Positions 45,301 to 54,600 of a stretch of 64,000 nucleotides of DNA are shown one piece after another. This DNA is from Corynebacterium diphtheriae. GTDB taxonomy: Bacteria > Actinomycetota > Actinomycetes > Mycobacteriales > Mycobacteriaceae. The first letter of the stretch is position 1. The number at the start of each line of letters is the position of its first letter. The stretch spans positions 868,001 to 932,000 of the forward strand of contig NZ_LN831026.1 of the NCBI RefSeq assembly GCF_001457455.1. Direction: 5' to 3'. The position numbers and the translations under genes are program-made. Under the pieces are notes generated by a model. It searched no databases and had not been told where the DNA came from. It worked only from the letters and a program-made list of their open reading frames with translations.

Positions 45301-45432
45301 ATCGTCAAGTGACTTGATTTCGGCCACTGAATCCGGGGAAAGCTTTTGAGTTTCTGTAAGACGTTCAGAAATCCTACGAGTAATGGGTGTTTCATAGACA
45401 CCAAAGGGAAGAGCTGAATCGGCAGTAGACAT
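42301..45432 (-). CDS. PLD-nuclease / SF2 helicase / DUF3427 protein
   Basis: A 1043-residue multidomain protein. Residues about 110-290 are a phospholipase-D-type domain with one HKD motif ([25 protein letters not shown]: H-x-K and G-S-S-N). About residues 315-680 are a superfamily 2 helicase: Walker A [12 protein letters not shown], DEFH Walker B ([11 protein letters not shown]), TATPERGDG and QQIGRGLRL. The C-terminal third resembles DUF3427. The combination suggests DNA or RNA cleavage driven by a translocase, as in defence proteins. It lies 10 bp after a Nudix gene on the same strand and is visibly AT-richer than its neighbours, with no CTAGGAGG octamer, so it was probably acquired. Confidence 0.82.
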   Translation of the reverse strand: [1043 protein letters not shown]

Positions 45433-45442
45433 ATTTAGTCGC

Positions 45443-45838
45443 TTAGTTGGTGAAGTTTTCTAAAAGTTTGACCGTAGGAATATCTGCAGGTGCCCAGTCC
45501 AGCTGAGCGAGTTCACTGGGACGTAGCCACTTGATTTGTTCGTGTTCAGTCAGCTGTGGCTCGGATCCATTCAGCGTGCAGAAATAAGTTGATAACTCGA
45601 CGATTCCAAAGTCATATTCAAATTCCGTTGTAGTAATGAATTTGCCTACGTGAGCGTCGCAACGTAATTCTTCGTGCAGCTCGCGCTGGAGTGCTTCTTC
45701 TGGGGTTTCGCCTGGCTCAATTTTTCCTCCAGGGAATTCCCATAGCTTTCCCTGGTTCTTAGATTGTCCGCGTTGAGCTGCGAGAATGAGGCCGTTGCGT
45801 GTGAGAACTGCGCCGGTAACTTTGATGCGCTTTTTCAT
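45443..45838 (-). CDS. Nudix hydrolase, MutT-like
   Basis: A 131-residue (deoxy)nucleoside triphosphate pyrophosphohydrolase of the NUDIX_4 group. The Nudix box reads GGKIEPGETPEEALQRELHEEL (G-x5-E-x7-R-E-x2-E-E), with all four acidic residues for Mg2+ in place. MutT homologues cleave 8-oxo-dGTP, but the substrate here is not known. It is the first gene of a two-gene unit with the PLD-helicase (10-bp gap), a pairing I believe recurs in other bacteria. Possible roles are removal of a modified nucleotide or a signal nucleotide in a defence response (inference). Confidence 0.85.
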   Translation of the reverse strand: MKKRIKVTGAVLTRNGLILAAQRGQSKNQGKLWEFPGGKIEPGETPEEALQRELHEELRCDAHVGKFITTTEFEYDFGIVELSTYFCTLNGSEPQLTEHEQIKWLRPSELAQLDWAPADIPTVKLLENFTN

Positions 45839-46050
45839 GTCACTCCGATATAATTTTTGAAAAGAATCGTGTTGAATGCTACCAAGAGCAGGAATGCTCT
45901 GCGGACAGAACGCACTTTATATCAACTTCGCTGTATTTACTGTAGGTAGTCAGTGGGGAAACGTCGCAAAGCGTGCAACTGTGTAAGGTGCGACACTAAT
46001 TATTCAATGATTAGGTAAAACATGTGGATGTGGCGTAGCGTGGTGGGGCA

Positions 46051-48099
46051 ATGAGCATTACCGATAACGCCACCAGCGGCGAGAACGAGCTGGACATTAA
46101 GATTTTGTCGGAATCTCAGGATAATTCGCAGGTAGACGAAGGCACCACCATCAATAATGATGTCGTTGCCGATGTAGACGACTCCAGGGTTGCGAACACT
46201 TCTGAGGCCACCGACTCCGCTCAGAAAGAAGCGGACAGTGCAGAAAAAGATGGATTCGAGGCTCTAGGTCTCCCAGAAGCAATCCTGAAGGCAGTCGCTA
46301 AGGTTGGCTTCGAAACGCCATCCCCAATTCAGGCGCAGACCATTCCGGTGTTGATGCAGGGGCATGACGTTATGGGCCTCGCGCAGACGGGTACAGGTAA
46401 GACGGCAGCATTCGCGTTGCCAATCTTGTCGCGTATCGACGTCAAGAAGCGCCACCCACAGGCGTTGATCCTCGCCCCAACTCGCGAACTTGCTTTGCAG
46501 GTTGCAGACTCCTTCCAGTCCTTCGCAGATCATTTGGGCGACATCCACGTGCTGCCAATCTATGGCGGTCAGGCTTACGGCATTCAGCTATCCGGCCTGC
46601 GCCGTGGCGCACAGATCATCGTGGGTACTCCAGGTCGTGTGATCGACCACTTGGAGAAGGGCTCCCTCGACATTTCCAACCTCCGCTTCCTCGTTCTGGA
46701 CGAGGCAGACGAGATGCTTAACATGGGCTTCCAGGAAGACGTTGAGCGCATTTTGGAGGACACCCCAGAGGACAAGCAGGTTGCTTTGTTCTCTGCCACC
46801 ATGCCAAATGGTATTCGTCGTTTGTCCCGTGACTACATGAAGGATCCTCATGAGATCCAGGTGAAGTCGCAGACCCGCACCAACACGAACATCACTCAGC
46901 GTTACCTCAACGTTGCACACCGCAACAAGCTCGATGCCTTGACCCGTATCCTTGAGGTCACCGAGTTCGAAGCCATGATCATGTTCGTGCGTACCAAGCA
47001 TGAAACTGAAGAAGTCGCTGAAAAGCTTCGCGCACGCGGATTCTCCGCTGCCGCTATCAACGGCGACATCGCTCAGGCTCAGCGTGAGCGCACCGTCGAC
47101 CAGCTCAAGGACGGTCGCCTCGACATCCTCGTTGCTACCGACGTTGCTGCCCGTGGCCTCGACGTTGAACGCATCACTCACGTGTTCAACTACGACATTC
47201 CAAACGACACGGAATCCTACGTCCACCGCATTGGTCGTACCGGTCGTGCAGGTCGTTCTGGTGAAGCAATCTTGTTCGTCACTCCACGTGAGCGTCGCAT
47301 GTTGCGTTCCATCGAGCGCGCCACCAACGCAAAGCTGATCGAAATGGATCTGCCAACCGTTGATGAGGTCAATGAGTCCCGCAAGGCAAAGTTTGCTGAC
47401 TCCATCACCGAGTCTCTTGAAGACGATCAGGTAGCAATCTTCCGTAGCCTGATTAAGTCCTACGCGGAAGAGCACGATGTTCCACTAGAAGACATCGCCG
47501 CCGCATTGGCTACCCAGGCACGCGCTGGTTCCGAATTCTTGATGAAGGAGCCACCACCAGAAAAGCGCCGCGAGCGTCGTGACCGCGACGATCGTCGTGG
47601 CGGACGCGACCGCTTCGACCGCGATGACCGCCGTGGCGGCCGTGACCGTGACCGTGGCTCCCGCTTCGAGCGTAACGACGACATGCAGCTCTACCGCCTA
47701 GCAGTTGGTAAGCGCCAGCATGTTCGCCCTGGTGCCATCGTTGGTGCTCTGGCAAACGAAGGTGGCCTGTCCAACAAGGACTTCGGTCGCATCAACATCT
47801 TCGTTGACCACACCTTGGTCGAGTTACCAAAGAACATGGATCCAAGCGTGATCGATCGCCTCAGCGATACCCGTATCTCCGGCCAATTGATCCACATCGA
47901 AAAGGACAATGGCCGACCACCACGTCGTAACGACGACGGTGACCGCGGCGGATACCGTGGCGGCGACCGCTTCGACCGTGACGATCGTCGTGGTGGACGT
48001 GGCGGACGCGACCGCGGCGGATACCGTGGCGGACGTGACCGCAACGACCGTGGTGATCGCGGTGGCTACCGAGGTGGCCGCGGCGGATACCGCGACTAA
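46051..48099 (+). CDS. deaD: DEAD-box RNA helicase
   Basis: A 682-residue cold-shock-type RNA helicase that remodels ribosomal and messenger RNA. After an acidic leader (about 70 residues) come the Q motif FEALGLPEAIL with PSPIQAQTIP, Walker A AQTGTGKTAAF, DEAD (VLDEADEMLNMGF), SAT, and HRIGRTGRAGR. A DbpA/CsdA-type RNA-binding domain follows (YRLAVGKRQHVRPGAIVGALANEGGLSNKDFGRINIF). The final 90 residues are Arg/Gly/Asp-rich repeats (RGGYRGG, DDRRGGRDR) for RNA binding. The start is ATG 46051; about 210 bp upstream are non-coding and hold its promoter. Confidence 0.9.
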   Translation: MSITDNATSGENELDIKILSESQDNSQVDEGTTINNDVVADVDDSRVANTSEATDSAQKEADSAEKDGFEALGLPEAILKAVAKVGFETPSPIQAQTIPVLMQGHDVMGLAQTGTGKTAAFALPILSRIDVKKRHPQALILAPTRELALQVADSFQSFADHLGDIHVLPIYGGQAYGIQLSGLRRGAQIIVGTPGRVIDHLEKGSLDISNLRFLVLDEADEMLNMGFQEDVERILEDTPEDKQVALFSATMPNGIRRLSRDYMKDPHEIQVKSQTRTNTNITQRYLNVAHRNKLDALTRILEVTEFEAMIMFVRTKHETEEVAEKLRARGFSAAAINGDIAQAQRERTVDQLKDGRLDILVATDVAARGLDVERITHVFNYDIPNDTESYVHRIGRTGRAGRSGEAILFVTPRERRMLRSIERATNAKLIEMDLPTVDEVNESRKAKFADSITESLEDDQVAIFRSLIKSYAEEHDVPLEDIAAALATQARAGSEFLMKEPPPEKRRERRDRDDRRGGRDRFDRDDRRGGRDRDRGSRFERNDDMQLYRLAVGKRQHVRPGAIVGALANEGGLSNKDFGRINIFVDHTLVELPKNMDPSVIDRLSDTRISGQLIHIEKDNGRPPRRNDDGDRGGYRGGDRFDRDDRRGGRGGRDRGGYRGGRDRNDRGDRGGYRGGRGGYRD

Positions 48100-48111
48100 T
48101 AAGAAAACTGA

Positions 48112-48148
48112 AATAAGGGAGTACGGTAGTTATCCGTGCTCCCTTATT
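48112..48148 (+). terminator. Terminator of deaD
   Basis: AATAAGGGAG-T-ACGG (48112-48126) pairs with CCGT-G-CTCCCTTATT (48134-48148), with one mismatch and a 7-nt loop. It follows the helicase stop codon by 12 bp. Confidence 0.85.
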
Positions 48149-48187
48149 CATTCCCCGCAGCCTCCGACTCGATAGGAGACAATCACC

Positions 48188-48598
48188 GTGGAACGCAACA
48201 TATTTGCAGTCATTTCCGTGTTCATCGCCTTCCTAGCCCTTGGCGTCACAATGGTCTGGCTCCTGCAACACGATCCCCTCGAGCAAGCGCTCAAAGGGAA
48301 AGAATCACCAGTTACAGTCACCGTGCACGATGTTTACGATGGCGAATGGGTAAGCGTCAGCTCCGTATGCCCCTACGAAGACCGTGAAGCCGCTGCGGAC
48401 CGCCTAGGAATGAAAGACCTCAACATTCCTGAACAAGGCGCCAAAGACTCTGAGAATTTCATCGTGATGCACGCCGCCAACGGTGAATACGAAACCCACA
48501 AATACAAGCGCAGCGCCATGGATTTGTGCACACACCCCTTTGACCACGTCGACGCACTGACTCTGACCTCCACACCAGCAGGGTGGGAAGTTCAGTAA
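48188..48598 (+). CDS. Hypothetical membrane-anchored protein
   Basis: A 136-residue protein with one N-terminal hydrophobic segment (FAVISVFIAFLALGVTMVWLL, residues 5-25) that acts as a signal anchor, and a polar outer domain with two cysteines (SVCPYED and DLCTHPF) that could form a disulfide. The family is not recognised. It starts at GTG 48188 (AGGAGACAATCACC upstream). It is preceded by the deaD terminator and followed by a strong hairpin, so it is a single-gene unit. Confidence 0.6.
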   Translation: MERNIFAVISVFIAFLALGVTMVWLLQHDPLEQALKGKESPVTVTVHDVYDGEWVSVSSVCPYEDREAAADRLGMKDLNIPEQGAKDSENFIVMHAANGEYETHKYKRSAMDLCTHPFDHVDALTLTSTPAGWEVQ

Positions 48599-48670
48599 AG
48601 CGCTCTCGAAGAGAAAACCAAAAGCTGGGCTAGAGCCAGCGTGGCAGTCTCTTTAGCACTAGAAAATACA

Positions 48671-48711
48671 AAAATCCACACCGGCAGTAAATCATCGCCG
48701 GTGTGGATTTT
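48671..48711. terminator. Strong bidirectional terminator
   Basis: AAAATCCACACCGGC (48671-48685) and its complement (48697-48711) enclose an 11-nt loop. It separates the plus-strand membrane-anchored protein from the minus-strand membrane protein at 48727. Confidence 0.88.
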
Positions 48712-48726
48712 TATGAGTGATTACAA

Positions 48727-49203
48727 CTACTTAATAACAACCATCAGGATTGCTACGATCACCCAGATCAAGGAGAAGATGCCGCCAAACATTGACAGTT
48801 GGCCCTTAGCCTTCTTCCAATCGGCGATCTCAAATCCACCCTCGGCCTGCTCGTCAGCCTCTAGGAGGCCCAGGTTGCCCATCATCTTCTTTTGCTTAGG
48901 CATGATGACAAAAATCAGCAGGGCCCATGCGATCACAGACAGTGCCATAGAAGCGTGGTAAACACCGTTACTCCAGTAAGAATCGTTGGTGAACATCACA
49001 GCAAAGCCCACCAGTGGCACTAGGAGGGAGAGCATGCCGTAGGTCTGCGTGATCTTGTACAACACCGCAGCAGCGCCCTTGGCCGTCTCATTGCCGTTGT
49101 GTGCGGCGAAGGCACGGGTGTGGAAAGTGGAAACAGCCACCGTGACGGGGCCGAGGAACAAAATAGCTGTAAGTACATGCAGCAAAATCAGGACGGAGTT
49201 CAT
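48727..49203 (-). CDS. Four-helix membrane protein
   Basis: A 158-residue integral membrane protein with about four helices. It begins MNSVLILLHVLTAILFLGPVTVAV, which is a heme-less DUF2269-like start, and ends with a lysine/glycine-rich cytoplasmic stretch (MPKQKKMMG) and a last helix (FGGIFSLIWVIVAILMVVI). The function is unknown. Two octamers occur inside the gene (48861, 49020). It is transcribed separately from the nuclease gene upstream on the same strand (48-bp gap). Confidence 0.68.
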   Translation of the reverse strand: MNSVLILLHVLTAILFLGPVTVAVSTFHTRAFAAHNGNETAKGAAAVLYKITQTYGMLSLLVPLVGFAVMFTNDSYWSNGVYHASMALSVIAWALLIFVIMPKQKKMMGNLGLLEADEQAEGGFEIADWKKAKGQLSMFGGIFSLIWVIVAILMVVIK

Positions 49204-49251
49204 AGGAACCGCACGAGCCTTTCATACGATGGGTGAGATTAAAAACACATC

Positions 49252-49842
49252 TTAACATTGTCTGCGCATGACCCTTAGATCTGCGGAGCTAAGAGGTAGA
49301 TCGTATTTACGTGCCACATCGGCTAATCGGTTGACGTACCAGCACCGTTGCTTGCGTGCCGAGGGTAGCCATTCACTGGGCAGCTTGTCAGATTTTTGAC
49401 GATTTTGTTGTTTGGAGGCGGCCACGAGATTTAACGGATCATTAGCAAACGCTATTCGCCGCTCCTTATCCCAAGCGAATGCGCCCATGTCCCACGCGGC
49501 AGAAAGCGGATATACATGGTCGAGCTCAATAGGCTCTCGATCGTGGCCTGGATGGACAGCAATAGGGCGAAGCGAATAAGGATCATCGCCGTATCCTCGA
49601 GTAAGTGAGCAATCGACGGTGAGATGGGCGTCGATAAGCGTGGCTGCTAGCACCTCGTCTCGCGTGGAACATCCACTGTTTTGTAGCGCCCAACCATCAC
49701 CGAACTGCGAACGCTCATACCCAATAACCGTCACGCGGTGGGAAACCTCACGCAGATCATGAAAATACCAGCCGTGGGGAATCGACAAATACACCGCGAA
49801 ACACGTCATCGCGACTAGGAGGGTAAAGAAAATGCGCTTCAT
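49252..49842 (-). CDS. Secreted HNH nuclease, DUF1524-like
   Basis: A 196-residue protein with an N-terminal hydrophobic signal/anchor (IFFTLLVAMTCFAVYLSI, residues 4-21). The nuclease motif is DHVYPLSAAWDMGAFAW (His general base, about residue 129), followed by NDPLNLVAASKQQNRQKSDKLPSEW (Asn and Lys region of DUF1524/GmrSD-type HNH). It probably degrades DNA outside the cytoplasm, for nutrition or competition; no immunity gene is visible. Two cysteine pairs may stabilise the exported form. A CTAGGAGG octamer lies within its N-terminal coding region. Confidence 0.75.
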   Translation of the reverse strand: MKRIFFTLLVAMTCFAVYLSIPHGWYFHDLREVSHRVTVIGYERSQFGDGWALQNSGCSTRDEVLAATLIDAHLTVDCSLTRGYGDDPYSLRPIAVHPGHDREPIELDHVYPLSAAWDMGAFAWDKERRIAFANDPLNLVAASKQQNRQKSDKLPSEWLPSARKQRCWYVNRLADVARKYDLPLSSADLRVMRRQC

Positions 49843-49881
49843 ACATGTTTGGACGTATAAAGCGCATTATTTGGTTCCCTG

Positions 49882-51447
49882 TTAGAGCAACTTTTCTTGA
49901 ACTTCGCTGACCTCTAGCTCTGGGTGTGCCTGTGAAACTTTTGTCAGCTTAGTGGCGCGGTCAAAAGCAGAACGTACAGATGCAGGTGGGGCAGGGGTGG
50001 CTAGTGACACCACAACCATCACGAACAATCCGCTGAAGAAGCCAGGCACGATTTCGTACAAGCTATCTCCTAGAGGCGACATTCCCCAAGCAAACGACAC
50101 CACAGCGCCGGTAACCATGCCTGAGATAGTGCCTGCGAAATTCAAACGTTTCCAGTACAAAGTGAGCAGCACGAGCGGACCAAACGCTGAACCAAAACCA
50201 GCCCATGCAAAGCCCACTAGGTTCAGAATGGAATCTTGGGGGTCGATAGCCAATACGCCGGCCACAATGGCTACTGCCATGACGGCAGTACGAGAAAGGT
50301 TAATCATCACAGTCTCGCTGGGAAGGTTCTTTTTAAAGGCCTTAAATAGGTCTTCGATCAACGAGGTGGAGGTGACTAGGAGCTGTGAAGCGATCGTCGA
50401 CATAATCGCTGCTAGAACCGCGGTAAGAATCAAACCGCCGATAAGCGGGTGGAAAAGTACGCGACCCATGTCCAAGAAAATTGTTTCGTATGCTTTCTTA
50501 TCAACAACCTCGACATGAGGATTTTGGCCAAAAAATGCCGTGCCAATAATCGCGGTAAACGTTGCGCCCAAAATGGACAACAACATCCATGCTGTACCGA
50601 TCCACCGTGCTTGGCCCGCATCTGATGGCTTACGCAGAGCCATAAAACGGACGATGATGTGGGGCTGGCCAAAATAGCCCAAACCCCAAGCAAGGTTACC
50701 GATCACCGCAGCAACTGAAACACCAGAAATCATTGAGAAATAATGCGGATTACCTACGCCATCCATGTACGGGCCGTAGTCATGCGATGTTGCCCATGTC
50801 CAAATTGAACTGGGATCGTCCAGATACAACAGTGCCGCTACTGGAACGAGAACGAGCGACACAAACATGATGGAACCCTGAACTGCATCCGTGTAGGACA
50901 CAGCCAAAAAACCACCGATAAAGGTGTAAATGACCGTGATACAAGCAACGATCAGCATGCCGTCGAGATACGCACCGCCAAATGTTGACTCGAAATAGCG
51001 GCCACCCGAAACCATGCCCGAAGATACATAGAAGGTGAAAAACACAATGATGATCAACGAGCTGACAATGCGAAGGATTCGCGAGGAATCCTCAAGGCGA
51101 TTTTCAAAAAACGACGGAAGTGTAATTGAATTCTGAGCAACCTCCGAGTAGGAGCGCAAGCGAGGTGCCACCCAGCGCCAGTTAGCCCATGCACCAATCA
51201 ACAAACCTACGGCGATCCACAGTTCCGACATGCCGGTGACAAACAGCGCGCCAGGCAAACCCATGAGCAGCCAACCGGACATATCAGAGGCACCGGCAGA
51301 CAGTGCGGCAACAAAGGGGTTGAGGTCGCGCCCCGCAAGCACATAGTCGTCATACTGGTCAGTTTTGCGGTAGCTCCAATAACCGATAGCTAACATCACC
51401 GCCATATAAATGATGATGGCGACGATGAACCACGTATGTTCGGTCAT
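49882..51447 (-). CDS. putP: Sodium/proline symporter
   Basis: A 521-residue SSS-family Na+/proline symporter with 12-13 membrane segments. Conserved PutP parts include YDDYVLAGRDLNPFVAALSAGASDMSGWLLMGLPGA (Na+ binding region, helix 2) and GYFGQPHIIVRFMAL. The start is set at ATG 51447 with GAGAGG upstream; the longer open frame to 51579 has no homology. It imports proline as nutrient or osmoprotectant. The stop lies 39 bp from the HNH nuclease start on the same strand. Confidence 0.9.
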   Translation of the reverse strand: MTEHTWFIVAIIIYMAVMLAIGYWSYRKTDQYDDYVLAGRDLNPFVAALSAGASDMSGWLLMGLPGALFVTGMSELWIAVGLLIGAWANWRWVAPRLRSYSEVAQNSITLPSFFENRLEDSSRILRIVSSLIIIVFFTFYVSSGMVSGGRYFESTFGGAYLDGMLIVACITVIYTFIGGFLAVSYTDAVQGSIMFVSLVLVPVAALLYLDDPSSIWTWATSHDYGPYMDGVGNPHYFSMISGVSVAAVIGNLAWGLGYFGQPHIIVRFMALRKPSDAGQARWIGTAWMLLSILGATFTAIIGTAFFGQNPHVEVVDKKAYETIFLDMGRVLFHPLIGGLILTAVLAAIMSTIASQLLVTSTSLIEDLFKAFKKNLPSETVMINLSRTAVMAVAIVAGVLAIDPQDSILNLVGFAWAGFGSAFGPLVLLTLYWKRLNFAGTISGMVTGAVVSFAWGMSPLGDSLYEIVPGFFSGLFVMVVVSLATPAPPASVRSAFDRATKLTKVSQAHPELEVSEVQEKLL

Positions 51448-51672
51448 CCTCTCTAGCCTCCTCACGTGGTGCCTGATCGAACGACGCACGGAGATGAAAT
51501 ATCTGAGACAAGGACCGTGTGCTCGACGAACGCGACGAAAAACAATTGACGTGAAAACTTTACCCTGTCGTTGTGACACTCACGGAAAAACTGTCGGAGG
51601 AAGGTAGACACGAAGCGGTGTATTTTAAATCCGTTACTCCCCAAAAGTCTTCGAACTGGTAGAAATGATGAA

Positions 51673-54600
51673 ATGAGCACGCACCTACTCCATGCATTGT
51701 GGCTGAAGAATTCTGGCTTGCATTTGTGGATTGAGCAGGTGGAAGGGCACAAAATCGTGTTATCTGATGCGGTGCCGGATAACACTTTTCCGGATAGCGT
51801 CGCAACGCTGATTCGAGGCAAACGATTTACACATCAAGTGAAAACTAAGTTGCTTACCCCCAAGGGGAGGGAGGTTACCCTCCAACTGCCCACCATAGCT
51901 TTTACTCCAGAGCAAGCAGTCAGGGTGCTCTCTCAGATCGCAGCCATAACGCCCATGGTGGCAAGCAGTGCCCAACGCGCAACCTTGGCGCCAGATTTGA
52001 TGTGGATGGTGCGTCTTTATCAAGGCCTAGAACAATTTGTTCGTGCTGGTCGATTGACCATCAAATTGGGATACGCTGACCATCAATGGTGGCCCACGTG
52101 GCAGCTATCTGCGGGACTCCAAGAACGCGGATGGATTGCACAAATGACGGCAGCGGCCCCTGGGGTGCTCATTGCTAATGCAGGATCGTCTGTGGCAGAA
52201 GATATTGCAGATGAACTTCCGCATTGGATAGCTAACTCCTTATTGCAGGATTTGCTTGACACTCCGCGTTCGAGCGAATGGCATAGCTTCCCCGAAGCTC
52301 TTATGCGGAGTACTCCGTTGCGGCGTGGCACAGCACAACTTGTTTCAGCGCTTAATGAGTGGCGCGATTCCATGACATCAGTCAACGTGCAACTGGTGTT
52401 TATCGTGGAAGAACCCTCGAAAGATCGTGAAGATCGAATCGATCCTGCGGATATGCTCTGGCCCATTCGTGTCCGAGTTCGCTCCGGTGTGGATTCCCCG
52501 CAGCCGATCATGTTGTCGCATTACGACTCAGCCACAAAAGAACGCTTAAAAGCACTGAGGCGTGAAGTAATTCTCGTTGCTCCGATCCTGGAAAAACAGG
52601 GTACTGATTCTAATGTCACCCCCACTCAACTTTTTGAGCTTCAGCGTGAGGAAGGCGCAGGGGACTGGGATTGCTATGTCACGACAGATCAGCTTGTCGA
52701 ATTTATCGGTGATGCCGCGGCACGGCTGAAATCACGCGGATTTAACGTTTTGCTGCCACGATCATGGGACCAACAAGTAACGAAAGCACATTTGCGTCTC
52801 AGCGATCCCGCGGAAGCATCAACCCAAGCCACCATCGGTTTGGACAAAATAGTGGACTACGACTGGCACATGTCGGTCGGAGACATCGAGTTGACCGAAG
52901 CCGAAATGGTGGAGCTCGTTCGTTCCAAGTCGGGGCTTATCCATTTGCGCGGCGAATGGGTTATGGCTGATACCGCAGCTATTCGACGCATCGGCGACTA
53001 CATGAAAGACGTCGCTGCGCAATCCCGTAAGCGCAAAAAACAAGCCCTTGATACCGCCGTCATGGAAGCAGAACTTGCCAAGGCTAACGACGACCCACGG
53101 TGGCCGATGCTGGAGGCGCGTGCAGAAAAACTTGCCGAGGAATTTAACAATGAATTCGCGGAATTCGGACAAGTAACGCTCGCAGAGTTACGGGAACTCG
53201 CCCTCAAAGCACAAGAAAATGAGCCGATTGCCTACACGGGATCGCCGTGGCACGCCAGCCTCGCGGGCGGGAGCATGGGGAAAGATTCACCGGCGCCTCA
53301 ACGTGTTTCCATTCCCGATACCGTTCATGCTGATCTGCGTGAATATCAACGCAGGGGAGTAGATTGGCTCTACTGGATGGCACACAATCATTTAGGTGCT
53401 GTTCTTGCCGATGACATGGGTTTGGGTAAAACGCTTCAGCTGCTTTCTTTAGAAGCCGTTGAACGCAGTGAACAACAGCGTGGTCCCACGCTTGTGATTG
53501 CACCTACGTCTGTCGTGGGCAACTGGTCGCGTGAAGCTCACAAGTTTGTGCCCACCATGCGTGTGGCAGTGCACCACGGAACCTCGCGAAAAGCGGATGA
53601 TGAGTTTATTCAGCTGGCTCAGTCCCGTGATGTGATCGTGACCAGCTATGGTACTGCGGCGCGCGACTTTGAGCTTTTGGGCAAGATTACATGGCGACGC
53701 GTAGTACTCGACGAAGCTCAGCACATTAAAAACTCGGCAACAAAGGTATCCAAAGCAGTACGCTCGCTTCCCTCAGAACATCGCGTTGCGTTGACCGGAA
53801 CGCCGGTAGAAAATCGCCTATCAGAGATGCGATCCATCTTAGATTTTTGCAATCCAGGGGTATTGGGCAGCGCTTCGTTCTTCCGAAATCATTTCGCACG
53901 TGCCATTGAACGCGAACATGATGAAGACATGACCGAGCGCTTGCGAGCATTAACTGCACCCTTTATCTTGAGGCGCCTGAAAACCGATTCCGCGATTGTG
54001 GATGATCTTCCGGCAAAGACTGAAACTGTTGTGACGGTAGATATGACCTCGGAACAAGCTGCTTTGTACAAAGCTTACGTCGATAGTGTGAAAACTCAGC
54101 TTGATCAGGCTGAGGGGATGAACAAGCGAGGCCTGGTGTTGTCTGCCCTGACTAAGATCAAGCAGATTTGTAATCATCCTGCGCATTTCCTTGGCGACGG
54201 CTCGGCCATGACGATTAAAGGCAAACACCGATCTGGCAAAGTTGCTGAGCTCATGAATCTTATCAATGACGCCGTTGATTCCGATCAAAAACTTCTGATT
54301 TTTACGCAGTACCGCGCCTTTGGTGATCTTCTCGTCCCGTATCTCAGTGACTACTTTGGCACCACGATTCCATTCCTCCACGGCGGTGTGAGTAAAACAG
54401 GACGCGATCGAATGGTAGAAGAATTCCAGACTCCAGATGGACCTCCGGCAATGATTCTTTCGCTGAAAGCTGGCGGCACGGGCTTAAACCTCACCAATGC
54501 CTCCATCGTGGTGCACATGGATCGCTGGTGGAACCCTGCTGTAGAAAACCAGGCTACTGACCGCGCATTTCGTATCGGTCAGCGTAAAGATGTCACGGTG

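Noticed and set aside
46588..47475. 295-residue minus-strand frame across deaD
   Set aside because: Lies entirely antisense to a clear DEAD-box helicase gene.
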